This document shows positions 1-8,164 of a DNA stretch of 64,000 nucleotides, piece by piece. A model generated the notes under the pieces. That model was not told where the DNA came from, did no database searches, and worked only from the letters and a program-made list of their open reading frames with translations. This stretch comes from BOG-932 sp965276835 (GTDB taxonomy: Bacteria > Pseudomonadota > Alphaproteobacteria > BOG-932 > Roseiterribacteraceae), in NCBI GenBank assembly GCA_965276835.1, contig OZ255631.1:5642001-5706000 (forward strand), written 5' to 3'. How positions within the stretch are numbered: position 1 is the stretch's first letter; each line of letters opens with the position of its first letter. A program made the translations under genes and the position numbers.

Positions 1-548
1 AGCGAGAAGTCAACGAGCAGCGTGCGTTGTACGCCGTCGGCGCCGTTGTAGCAGAATCGCAACGCGGTCTCGTCCCAAGCGGGCGCCTGCAACTGCCCGC
101 GCTCGCCTTCTGGGGCGCCGCGCAGGACGAACATGCTTTTGAAAGTTGTATGGAACTCGAGCGAGACGGGCAATACGATTGGGTCGTCGGCGTAATTGTG
201 AATTATGATCGTGTCGATAAAGACTGGCCCTTCGTCGAGGACCAGCAAGGTGCGCCGCACGCTCAGCTTGTGGTCGGGAATGGTTTTTCCGTTGGCCGTC
301 GCGAGCTTGCTGTTCGTCAGCTCGATTTGCGCCGCCATGCCTTCGATATCCGATGCCATGAGCAGCAACGGATTCGTGCCGTGCAGGCGCAACGCATAGG
401 CGCCGAGATAGCAGGTATCGCGATAGAAAAGCCCGAAGCCGGGAATATCGAGCGGAAAATTGCCGTCTTCGCGCGTCAGCAGCACAAGGTCGTTCGCCTT
501 GAGCAGCAGCGGGTTGCGGATGTCGATCGAGAGAGGGCGGTCTGCCAC
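1..548 (-). CDS. Glycogen-debranching-like enzyme, N-terminal part (partial)
   Basis: The reverse strand is open from a GTG at 548 to the window edge, about 182 codons. The translation resembles the N-terminal domain of bacterial amylo-alpha-1,6-glucosidase-type debranching enzymes: LLTREDGNFP, then FGLFYRDTCYLGAYAL, then a beta-rich stretch with FHTTFKSMFVLRG. These proteins usually have this N-terminal beta domain followed by an (alpha/alpha)6 glucosidase domain, which lies outside the window. The GTG is the first plausible start after the GMC oxidoreductase stop (580-582), with AGGA upstream. It follows the GMC gene by about 30 bases and should be the last visible gene of the SDR-GH15-GMC block. 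The role would be hydrolysis of alpha-glucan branches or related oligosaccharides; the exact substrate is unknown. Confidence 0.72.
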   Translation of the reverse strand, partial: MADRPLSIDIRNPLLLKANDLVLLTREDGNFPLDIPGFGLFYRDTCYLGAYALRLHGTNPLLLMASDIEGMAAQIELTNSKLATANGKTIPDHKLSVRRTLLVLDEGPVFIDTIIIHNYADDPIVLPVSLEFHTTFKSMFVLRGAPEGERGQLQAPAWDETALRFCYNGADGVQRTLLVDFS

Positions 549-579
549 CGGTCGTAATCCTAGGGCTGTTGGAACTCGA

Positions 580-2148
580 TCATTTCAGGCGGTCCGCGAT
601 GTGGTCCGCAACGCGAAGGGCGTTGGCGATGATCGTCAGCGTGGGGTTCACCGCGCCGATCGACGGGAAGAAGCTGGCGTCCGTGACGTAAAGATTGTCG
701 ACCTCATGGGCGCGACAATCGAGGTTCAGCACGGAACTCGCCGGGTCCGGACCGAAGCGACAAGTGCCGGCCTGGTGCGCCGTGCCACCGATTGGAATGC
801 TCTTGCCGAGATAGAAGCTGCGCTCGAACAGGTGCTTGTGTGCCCCGATCGGCTCCAACAGATCCTCCAGTTTTTGCTTGAGGCGGTGGGCCGCCTCTTT
901 ATTGCCTTCGGTGACGTCGAGGACGACATTGTTCCCGTCATAGAAAATGCGGTTTTCGGGCCGCGGGAGATCCTCGCTCTGCAGCCAGAAATTTATCGAG
1001 TGCTCGGCCATCTTCTCGAACGGCATTTCCGGCAGCCAAGACAACCAAGACGGCAGCTCTTCACCGCGTATCTGTTCGCCGTGCGAGGTGGCACACATCT
1101 GGATCAACCCCATCGGGTATGTCCAATCGTGCGAGCCGAAGTAATAGTCGCTTACGGCCAGTGTTTTTTGGAAAACGGTATGGTTCTGCTCCTTCAGCAA
1201 CGCCATCAGCACGGACATGTTGTGGCGCATGTAGTTGCGCCCGACCTGGTCCGAGCCGTTCGCCAAGCCACGCGGATGAGCATCGCACGCCGAGCGCAGG
1301 AGCAGGAGTGCGGAGTTGAGCGCGCCGCAAGCCACGACCACGACGTCTGCGGAGTAACGCTCTTCCTGCCCGTTACGGGTCACATGAACGCGGCTGACGT
1401 TCCTGCCCGATGCGTCTGTCTCGAGCTTCGATACGTAAGCGCCAGTCAGCAGCGTAAAGTTGGGGTGGGCGGCCAATGTCGGGTCGACACAGATTACCTG
1501 CGCATCCGCCTTGGCGTTGATCGCGCAGGGAAAGCCGTCAAACGTGTCGCATCGGATGCATGGGCTGGTCGGTGTGGGCTTGCCGTCCTTCTCATCTAGC
1601 AAAATACCCAGCGGAAGGTGAAAGGGATGCAGGCCTTCGCCGGAAAGCCTGTGGCTCAGCGCTTGGATGCGGGGCTCATGACTTACCGGCGGGTAGGCGT
1701 AGGGCTTGCTCGACCACGGCTCATTGGGATCTTCGCCGCGTTGGCCGTGCACATGGAATAGCGCTTCGGCATCGCAGTAGTATGGCTCGAACACGTCGTA
1801 GCCGAGCGGCCAGGCTGGCGAGACACCGTCCTTGTGCTGCAGCTCCCCGAAGTCGCGCTCCCGCAGGCGGAACAGCGCCGCGCCATAAACCTTGGAGTTG
1901 CCGCCAACGTAGTAGTGCAGCCCCGGACGGAAAGTCTCGCCGGTCTTGCCGTACCAAATGTCGGTGGCTTGATATGCGCCGTCCACGAATACGGTCTTGC
2001 TGTCCCAATTCGCGCGCGAACGAGGAAGATAATCGCCGCGCTCCAGCATCAAGATGCGCTTGCCGGTCGGGGCCAATCGGTGCGCCAGCGATCCGCCGCC
2101 CGGGCCGCTGCCGATGACGATAAGGTCATAATGGTCGGACGAGGCCAT
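580..2148 (-). CDS. GMC family FAD-dependent oxidoreductase
   Basis: 522 aa. A Rossmann FAD motif GSGPGG sits at residues 13-18 and ends in the LERGDYLPRS stretch. The C-terminal GMC domain carries GTAHQAGTCRFG (active-site His) and a late NPTLTI motif (second catalytic His/Asn position). A cysteine-rich insert CIRCDTFDGFPC near residue 200 is typical of the choline/glucose dehydrogenase-like subgroup found beside sugar genes. Enzymes of this superfamily oxidise alcohols or sugars, passing electrons to oxygen or a carrier. No signal peptide is seen, so it is probably cytoplasmic. It lies between the GH15 gene (57 bases upstream) and the debranching-like gene in one minus-strand group, suggesting oxidation of a sugar or polyol released by the neighbours. 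The substrate is not predictable. Confidence 0.88.
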   Translation of the reverse strand: MASSDHYDLIVIGSGPGGGSLAHRLAPTGKRILMLERGDYLPRSRANWDSKTVFVDGAYQATDIWYGKTGETFRPGLHYYVGGNSKVYGAALFRLRERDFGELQHKDGVSPAWPLGYDVFEPYYCDAEALFHVHGQRGEDPNEPWSSKPYAYPPVSHEPRIQALSHRLSGEGLHPFHLPLGILLDEKDGKPTPTSPCIRCDTFDGFPCAINAKADAQVICVDPTLAAHPNFTLLTGAYVSKLETDASGRNVSRVHVTRNGQEERYSADVVVVACGALNSALLLLRSACDAHPRGLANGSDQVGRNYMRHNMSVLMALLKEQNHTVFQKTLAVSDYYFGSHDWTYPMGLIQMCATSHGEQIRGEELPSWLSWLPEMPFEKMAEHSINFWLQSEDLPRPENRIFYDGNNVVLDVTEGNKEAAHRLKQKLEDLLEPIGAHKHLFERSFYLGKSIPIGGTAHQAGTCRFGPDPASSVLNLDCRAHEVDNLYVTDASFFPSIGAVNPTLTIIANALRVADHIADRLK

Positions 2149-2205
2149 ACTTCGGCGTCTCCCTGAGGCTGTCGGTCGATACCGACTGAGTGAAAAGTAA
2201 AAGCG

Positions 2206-3993
2206 CTAGGCGCTCCCGCGCTGGAGTACGGAACCAGAGAGATTGAGGGCGGTATTGACAACCGCCAAATGCGTCAACGCCTGCGGGAAGTTGCCGGCGA
2301 GGTGCTTTGCCGGCACGTTGAACTCCTCCGACAGCAGACCCAGATCGTTGGCGACCGCGAGCACGCGCTCGAACTGCGCGCGGGCTTCCTCGTGGCGGCC
2401 CTGCAGCGATAGGCAGTCGGCCATCCAGCAGGAGCAGGCGAGGAACGCGCCTTCCTCGGTCTTGCCCGGCTTTGCCTTCATCCGGCGCACCAACCCGCCT
2501 TCGGTGAGTTCGCGCCGGATGGTTTCGATCGTGGCGACCATGCGCGGATCATCGGCGGGCAGAAAGCCTACAATCGGCAGCAGCAGCAGGCTGGCGTCGA
2601 TCTCCTGCCCGCCATAGTGCTGGGTGAAAGTGCCGAGGCCCTCGTTCCAACCCTCGCGACATACCTCGTCGTGAATGGTCCGACATAATGTTGTCAGGCG
2701 ATCGACTGTTTCCCAGTCCGCGTCGGCTTGGCCGTCGTCCGATTTGAGGAAACTGAGAACTCGATCAACGCCGACCCAAGCCATCACGTTTGAATAGGTG
2801 TAGCGCCGCAACTGCGCGCGGGATTCCCAAATTCCGGATCCGGCGGTATCCCAGACTCTTTCCAGGTGCTCGACAATTTTCGCTTGCGCTGCTTTCTCCT
2901 GCGCAGAAACAGGCAGCCCTCCCTTGCGTGCCAGGCTGAGGCAATCGAGCACCTCGCCGAATACGTCGATCTGGTGCTGCGTAGAGGCGGCATTGCCCAC
3001 CCGGACGGGGCTCGCGTAGCGGTATCCAGGGAGCGTATCGACTGTCCACTCTGACAGGTGTCGCGAACCGTCGACGCGATACATGATCCGCATGCGCTCG
3101 GGCGATCCGGCGATCGCGCTCAGCAGCCAGTCGCGCCAGTCTTTTGCCTCCTGATGGAACCCTGCGTTGAGGAGTGCTCCTATCGTGAATGTCGCATCGC
3201 GCAACCAGCAATACCGATAATCCCAGTTCATGTCTCCGCCCGGCGCTTCTGGTAGCGAGGTGGTCGGCGCGGCAACCAATCCGCCGCTCGGCTTGTAGAT
3301 CATCGCTCTCAGCGTGATCAGCGATCGGCGCACCACCGAGGGCCATTTTGTCTTGCTGTCATCGAACCGGCCGATCCAATCGCGCCAGTACGACTGGGTC
3401 GCCGTCAGTGCCTTTTCCGCGTCGAGCGGCGCAGGGAGTCCGCGAGAGGCCCGGGTATGGCTCAGCACGAAGGCGACGCGTTCCCCCTCGCAGACGGTAA
3501 ACTCGGCCTTCTGGCAGTGCTGGTGAATCTCAAACGGTACCGGGGCGCGGAGAATGATCATATCCGGGCCGACCCGAGCCACGACACCGTCTTCGATAGC
3601 CTCGCACCATGGTGGCAGCGAGCCGTAGTCGAAGCGCAGCCGCAGCTCCGAGCGTATCGAAACGCGCCCGCGCAGTCCGACCAGGATCCGCACCAATGAG
3701 GAGAAGGTCTGCCGCTCGGGCATAAAGTCGATGATCCGGATGGCCCCATCATTGGTATGCAGGTCTGTTTCCAGGATCAGCGTGTCTTGCTGGTAACGCC
3801 GGTCGATCGACTGGACCGTGGCCTTTGGAGAAACCCGCCAGCATCCATTTTCAGTTGTCCCTAGCAGGGCGGCGAAGCAGGCGTCATTGTCGAACCGCGG
3901 CCAGCACAGCCAGTCTACCGATCCCGTCCGGTTGACTAATGCAGCCGTCTCGCCATCGCCGATGAGGGCGTAGTCCTCGATCGGGCTGCTCAT
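2206..3993 (-). CDS. Glycoside hydrolase family 15 protein (glucoamylase/trehalase-like)
   Basis: 595 aa. The N-terminus SPIEDYALIGDGETAALV with GSVDWLCWPRFD is the beginning of the beta-sandwich domain of GH15 proteins that include bacterial and archaeal trehalases and glucoamylases. The (alpha/alpha)6 barrel starts near residue 220. It contains MNWDYRYCWLRDATF, the hallmark substrate-binding stretch, and later TEEGAFLACSCWMAD, containing a catalytic-type Glu. The length is normal for the family. It is intracellular by lack of a signal. It is followed by the GMC gene and preceded by an SDR gene on the same strand. Likely activity is exo-hydrolysis of alpha-glucosidic bonds (trehalose, maltooligosaccharides or glycogen ends). 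Family assignment is firm; substrate is an inference. Confidence 0.92.
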   Translation of the reverse strand: MSSPIEDYALIGDGETAALVNRTGSVDWLCWPRFDNDACFAALLGTTENGCWRVSPKATVQSIDRRYQQDTLILETDLHTNDGAIRIIDFMPERQTFSSLVRILVGLRGRVSIRSELRLRFDYGSLPPWCEAIEDGVVARVGPDMIILRAPVPFEIHQHCQKAEFTVCEGERVAFVLSHTRASRGLPAPLDAEKALTATQSYWRDWIGRFDDSKTKWPSVVRRSLITLRAMIYKPSGGLVAAPTTSLPEAPGGDMNWDYRYCWLRDATFTIGALLNAGFHQEAKDWRDWLLSAIAGSPERMRIMYRVDGSRHLSEWTVDTLPGYRYASPVRVGNAASTQHQIDVFGEVLDCLSLARKGGLPVSAQEKAAQAKIVEHLERVWDTAGSGIWESRAQLRRYTYSNVMAWVGVDRVLSFLKSDDGQADADWETVDRLTTLCRTIHDEVCREGWNEGLGTFTQHYGGQEIDASLLLLPIVGFLPADDPRMVATIETIRRELTEGGLVRRMKAKPGKTEEGAFLACSCWMADCLSLQGRHEEARAQFERVLAVANDLGLLSEEFNVPAKHLAGNFPQALTHLAVVNTALNLSGSVLQRGSA

Positions 3994-4144
3994 GCCCGCG
4001 ATCCTGGCGAGCGATTTTGCCGATCGGGCCGATGCGTCGGTGCGGCTTCTGATGCGAACGCCACTCGTGTCAAAGGGTCATGACCAAGCACTACACGGGA
4101 CTGGCTTTTCCTGGGATGTTGGATAGATGACGCGGAGATGGTCA

Positions 4145-5137
4145 TCAGATATCCAAGCGCTTTGCGAGCTGATGCACCACAGCGATGACGCCGATCGCGG
4201 CCGCGGCCCAAAACGCCGTGCGGTGCCGATCGGTAAACATCTCCCAACTGCGGCCTTTCGATCGGTCATCGAAACGCCCATGCGCCCCGTAATTTCCCGG
4301 CACCGGCTCATATAAATTTGCCGGCGGGTTCTCGCCGAGCGGCTCGTCGGAAAGCTGTCCGGAATATCCCGCCGATGCCAGATACCTGTCGATGAGCCCA
4401 GGCGCGATCCGGTTGGCCAAAATCGCCTGCACCGTTGGGTAGCCCACCCAAACTTCCCGACGGCGATGCGTAGCGGCGAAGAAGATCGCGCGCGCCGCTA
4501 CTTCGGGCTGGAAAATTGGAGCGACCGGCTTCGCCCGCTTCCCCATTTTGTTCAACGCCCAATCGAATTGGGGCGTGTTCATGGCTGGCAAATCAACCAT
4601 GGTCAGATGCACGTCGAGCTTGTCGTGGATGATCTCCGAGCGCAGAGAATCGGTGAAGCCGCGTATTGCGAACTTGGCGCCGCAATAGATGGACTGAAGC
4701 GGGACCGACCGATACCCCAGAGCAGAGCCGACATTGACGATGATGCCGCGATTGCGCGTCCGCATACGGCTCAGCGCCGCCATGGTGCCATGAACCTGGC
4801 CCAAATAGGTGACGCGAGTGCCGCGTTCAAACTCTTTGGCTGTCAGCTTGCTTACCGGGGCGAACACGGTTGCCATGGCGACATTGACCCAAACGTCAAT
4901 CGGGCCAAGTTCGTCCTCGACCTTTGAGGCAGCGGCTTCGACCGCGTCGGCATCGGCGACATCGGTCGGGATTGGTAGGGCTCGCACGCCGTGGCGACGC
5001 AGCTCAGTCGCCGTGCGCTCCAGACGGTTCGGGTCGCGGGAGAGGAGACCGATGTCGTAGCCTTGTCGGGCGAATTCTTCAGCCGTGGCTCGACCGACAC
5101 CAGCCCCAGCTCCCGTCACGACGACGATCTTCGGCAT
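4145..5137 (-). CDS. SDR family oxidoreductase with C-terminal membrane helix
   Basis: 330 aa, longer than a classical SDR. It has a cofactor motif TGAGAGVG near residue 8, an SDR catalytic pair in YCGAK, and a hydrophobic helix FWAAAAIGVIAVVHQLA at the extreme C-terminus that could anchor it to the membrane. The usual NNAG motif reads NVAM here. The basic residue after the first beta-alpha unit (LLSRDPNR) suggests NADP(H). This extended SDR subtype is often found near GMC and carbohydrate genes. It is upstream of the GH15 gene on the same strand, with a gap of about 150 bases. The substrate is unknown. Confidence 0.85.
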   Translation of the reverse strand: MPKIVVVTGAGAGVGRATAEEFARQGYDIGLLSRDPNRLERTATELRRHGVRALPIPTDVADADAVEAAASKVEDELGPIDVWVNVAMATVFAPVSKLTAKEFERGTRVTYLGQVHGTMAALSRMRTRNRGIIVNVGSALGYRSVPLQSIYCGAKFAIRGFTDSLRSEIIHDKLDVHLTMVDLPAMNTPQFDWALNKMGKRAKPVAPIFQPEVAARAIFFAATHRRREVWVGYPTVQAILANRIAPGLIDRYLASAGYSGQLSDEPLGENPPANLYEPVPGNYGAHGRFDDRSKGRSWEMFTDRHRTAFWAAAAIGVIAVVHQLAKRLDI

Positions 5138-5210
5138 GCCATAACTCCAGAACTGTAAACTTTTATGACCACAGGAACCGCTACGCTTCCCACGCCGTTA
5201 TTGAATGAGT

Positions 5211-5702
5211 TCAATCATCTTCCGGTTTCCGGGATCCGGGCCGTTGGATGGTCACGTCCAAATGCACCGGATCGTGAAGCGTGTTTGCAACGGGAGACCA
5301 CAGCTTGGCGTTGGCCACCAGCGAGTCCAGCGCCTCTCGAGAAGTATTGGCTTCTATGAACACCGCGACCCGGATTGATGCGAACCCCGCCGAGCCCGGT
5401 TCCTGGCCTGGGGGATTCCACATCGAACTCGGTCCGATGTCGGCCTCGACTTCGATCTCCAGGCTGTTCACTAGGATTGATCCGGCTGCGGCGTTGGCGT
5501 GGATTCGCGCAGCCAGGCAGGAACCAAGAGCTGCCAATAAGGTTTCCGACGGGGTTGCGACGGCAGCATCGGTCGGTAGTCCAAACCGCTCCTCAATTGT
5601 CAGCGGTGGCAGGTCGCGAAGGTAGTTGAGTTGCTGGAAGCCGCCCGAGCTGACCGTCCGGCAGCGCAGAGTCTGAAGCGTCGGCCCGGGAATAGGTGTC
5701 AT
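5211..5702 (-). CDS. OsmC family protein
   Basis: 163 aa. The central TPSETLLAALGSCLAARI helix carries the peroxidatic-type cysteine of the OsmC/Ohr fold, and the C-terminal AKLWSPVANTL matches the second conserved stretch. In peroxiredoxin-type members that second stretch contains a Cys (CPV); here it is Ser-Pro-Val, so the usual two-cysteine thiol peroxidase mechanism is unlikely. It is transcribed away from the adjacent LysR regulator across a shared promoter region of about 145 bases. The LysR protein may control it, but no operator was identified. Confidence 0.83.
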   Translation of the reverse strand: MTPIPGPTLQTLRCRTVSSGGFQQLNYLRDLPPLTIEERFGLPTDAAVATPSETLLAALGSCLAARIHANAAAGSILVNSLEIEVEADIGPSSMWNPPGQEPGSAGFASIRVAVFIEANTSREALDSLVANAKLWSPVANTLHDPVHLDVTIQRPGSRKPEDD

Positions 5703-5843
5703 GACCGACGCCGAAGATCCGTGAGGACGGCTTGCAACTGGTTTCGTGGTAGGAAGGAGATTGTCATCGCTGGACTTTACGCGCCTCGGCGATATTTGAT
5801 TAGAAGCGTTCCTGAATTATGGACACGCATATTTGCACGGTGA

Positions 5844-6752
5844 GTGATGCTGGACTGGGACGATCTGCGGTTTTTTCTGGCGCTCAGCAGGCTCGGCACT
5901 CTCGCGGGCGCCGCCAAACACCTGCACGTCACCCAGTCCACGGTCGGGCGCCGCCTTGCTTCGATGCAAGCTGGTATGGGTGTGCGCTTGTTGCAACGCA
6001 CGCCGACGGGATATGTGCTCACGCTCGCCGGTGAAAGCATTCGCGCGAGTGTCGAGCGCGTTGAAGCCGAGACGCTGGCCGTGCAGCAGGCAATAGCGGG
6101 GCGCGATATGCGTCTGGAGGGGTTGGTCCGAGTGACGAGTCCGCAACTCGTGACAAGCCACCTACTGGCACCGTGTTTTGCGGCTTTGCACGCGCAGCAC
6201 CCCGATGTAATGATCGAGTCGTATCCTTTTCTACATGGTAAGGCGCTCGTAACGCAGGACGCCGAAATTTCCGTGCGTCTGCAGCCTTTCGAGCACCAGG
6301 AATTGATTGTCCGTAACATCGGCGAAATCGCTTTTGGTTTATATGCTTCTATCGCCTATTTGGCGCGTTTCGGTGAGCCGGATGTGGCGGGCGGCTGCCC
6401 AGGTCATCAGCTCATCACCTTCCTAGATGCCGATCTTTCCCAGCAGGCAAACTGGCTACACGAGCATATCGGTCGAGCGCTGGTCGTGTTGAAGGCGGAG
6501 AGCTACGAGACGCGGCACTGGGCTGCTTATTGTGGCGGCGGCGTCGCTTTGTTGCCGAGATTTCGGGCCGATCCAGAACCGACGTTGCGCCGGATCGCCA
6601 CACGCGAGCCAATTCCCAACGCTAGTATCTGGTTAGGTGTGCACCGAGAGAACCGCGCGACACCGCGTGTCCGCACCGTCTTGGATTGCATTGCAGGCGC
6701 GGTCCGCGGCCGATCCGCCACTCTCAATCCCGTTATCGCGGTAGCCGCCTAG
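5844..6752 (+). CDS. LysR family transcriptional regulator
   Basis: 302 aa. A winged helix-turn-helix occupies residues 1-60 (DDLRFFLALSRLGTLAGAAK, then QSTVGRRLASMQ), followed by a linker helix and a periplasmic-binding-like effector domain. The start can be GTG at 5844 or the ATG at 5847. It is divergent from the OsmC gene, the classical LysR arrangement for regulating a neighbour and itself. The effector is unknown. It is not in the same operon as the downstream cyo genes, from which it is separated by about 330 bases. Confidence 0.9.
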   Translation: MMLDWDDLRFFLALSRLGTLAGAAKHLHVTQSTVGRRLASMQAGMGVRLLQRTPTGYVLTLAGESIRASVERVEAETLAVQQAIAGRDMRLEGLVRVTSPQLVTSHLLAPCFAALHAQHPDVMIESYPFLHGKALVTQDAEISVRLQPFEHQELIVRNIGEIAFGLYASIAYLARFGEPDVAGGCPGHQLITFLDADLSQQANWLHEHIGRALVVLKAESYETRHWAAYCGGGVALLPRFRADPEPTLRRIATREPIPNASIWLGVHRENRATPRVRTVLDCIAGAVRGRSATLNPVIAVAA

Positions 6753-7078
6753 CTGATGGGCTGACTCGAGCTCCTCATTGCGGCCGACGAAAACCGTATC
6801 GTCGCGCACAACGAACGTACTTGCCCGGTCGCGGTTGCATCCATTTCTGCTTTACCGGAGAGCGAAATTGCGTGTCGCGATGACGGCGACTTCCGGTTAG
6901 TCTCTCGGTCATGATTGACCCCCGACTTGTTGCCGCGCCGGTAGCAAAGAAACGGTCATTTCCGCGTAATAGTGCCCGGCAGGTGCCGCTGTGTCGCCTG
7001 AGGGTGCAAGCGTTTCGTAACCTAAGGCCGCGATCCAGTCGCGCTCGGGTTAAAAGGCCCAGCGCAAGGAGATTCTCT
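6753..7078. other. Intergenic region upstream of cyoA
   Basis: This 326-base gap between the LysR gene and the cyo operon has no ORF with recognisable protein features. The long reading frame that enters cyoA from 6911 is arginine-rich and lacks family similarity before 7079. The cyo promoter should lie here, but no convincing -35/-10 pair was identified by eye. Confidence 0.5.
7066..7071 (+). promoter_or_regulatory. Ribosome binding site that sets the cyoA start
   Basis: AAGGAG is followed after seven bases by GTG at 7079. This is the best Shine-Dalgarno sequence in the region and argues for the 7079 start over the upstream ATG at 6911. Confidence 0.75.
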
Positions 7079-8164
7079 GTGCAGGCAATCCATCCCGCGG
7101 ATGCCGGCGAGAACCGTCCGATCCAGCGGACATCGATCAATTCCGATCGAACCCGGCTGTTGACGCGGCGATGGGTGCGTAAAGCGGTGGCGTGGGGTCG
7201 TGGCGTCGCCTTGTGTGTCTTGGTGCTGCTGCTCGCTGCCTGCGACGGTGGCACCCATCTGACCTTCCTCAACCCACAAGGCCCGGTCGCCGACGCCCAG
7301 CGCTGGCACTTTTACGAGGTGCTTGGAATTATGGCGGTGCTGGTGGCGGGACCGATCTTCCTCCTGCTGCCGTTTTTTGCCTGGCGCTATCGCTATGGCA
7401 ATACGACATCCAAGTACTCACCCAAGTGGGGGTTCACCCGCGTGTGGGAGATCACCGCCTGGGGCGGTCCGATCGTCATCGTGGTGGTGCTGGCTTTCTT
7501 CGTGTGGCGAGATTCGCACAGGCTGGATCCGTACAAACCGCTGGCTTCCGATCAGGCGCAACTGCGCGTGCAGGTGATCGGATACGACTGGAAATGGCTA
7601 TTCATCTATCCCGACCAGGGCGTTGCCAGCATCGGCATGCTGGCCATGCCAGCCGGACGTCCGGTATCCATGCATATAACTTCCGCCACGGTGATGCAGT
7701 CGCTGTTCATCCCGGCGTTGGGCAGCCAAATCTATGCCATGGGCGGCATGGTCACGCAGCTGAATCTGCAGGCCAACAAGCCTGGGCGCTTCTTGGGCGA
7801 AAACACCATGTACAACGGCAGCGGCTTTCACCAGGAGCATTTCACCACACTCGCCATGACATCGGCTGATTTCGATGCATGGGTCAGCAAGGTGCGCGCG
7901 AACGGAATTCCCCTCGACGCTCAGACCCTGAAGGTCATTTCGCAGCGCGCTACCCTCGGCGACTTGATTGCCGCGCTGCCCAAGGCCGGGGACATGGATG
8001 GCCATGTGTACCTGACCGGCGTGAGCAAGACGCTATTTCCGGCCGTCGTCGAAGCCACCATGGATGGCAAGGCGACACTGGCACAGACGGATTTGGGGCA
8101 AGTCGGCGCGGTACCCCCAGGCGCTGAAAACGTCGCCCCTTTGATGCCGGAGCAAAAACAGTGA
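7079..8164 (+). CDS. cyoA: Cytochrome bo-type ubiquinol oxidase subunit II
   Basis: About 361 aa from a GTG start chosen for its strong ribosome binding site. After a basic stretch comes a lipoprotein-type signal ending in LLLAAC, then two transmembrane helices (MAVLVAGPIFLLLPFFAW and GPIVIVVVLAFFVW) and a periplasmic cupredoxin domain. That domain has the ubiquinol-oxidase pattern VIGYDWKWLFIYPDQGVAS and lacks the Cu-A cysteines found in cytochrome c oxidases. CyoA holds the quinol-binding side of the proton-pumping oxidase. It overlaps cyoB by 4 bases, indicating translational coupling. The long N-terminal lead before the lipobox is slightly unusual. Confidence 0.93.
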   Translation: MQAIHPADAGENRPIQRTSINSDRTRLLTRRWVRKAVAWGRGVALCVLVLLLAACDGGTHLTFLNPQGPVADAQRWHFYEVLGIMAVLVAGPIFLLLPFFAWRYRYGNTTSKYSPKWGFTRVWEITAWGGPIVIVVVLAFFVWRDSHRLDPYKPLASDQAQLRVQVIGYDWKWLFIYPDQGVASIGMLAMPAGRPVSMHITSATVMQSLFIPALGSQIYAMGGMVTQLNLQANKPGRFLGENTMYNGSGFHQEHFTTLAMTSADFDAWVSKVRANGIPLDAQTLKVISQRATLGDLIAALPKAGDMDGHVYLTGVSKTLFPAVVEATMDGKATLAQTDLGQVGAVPPGAENVAPLMPEQKQ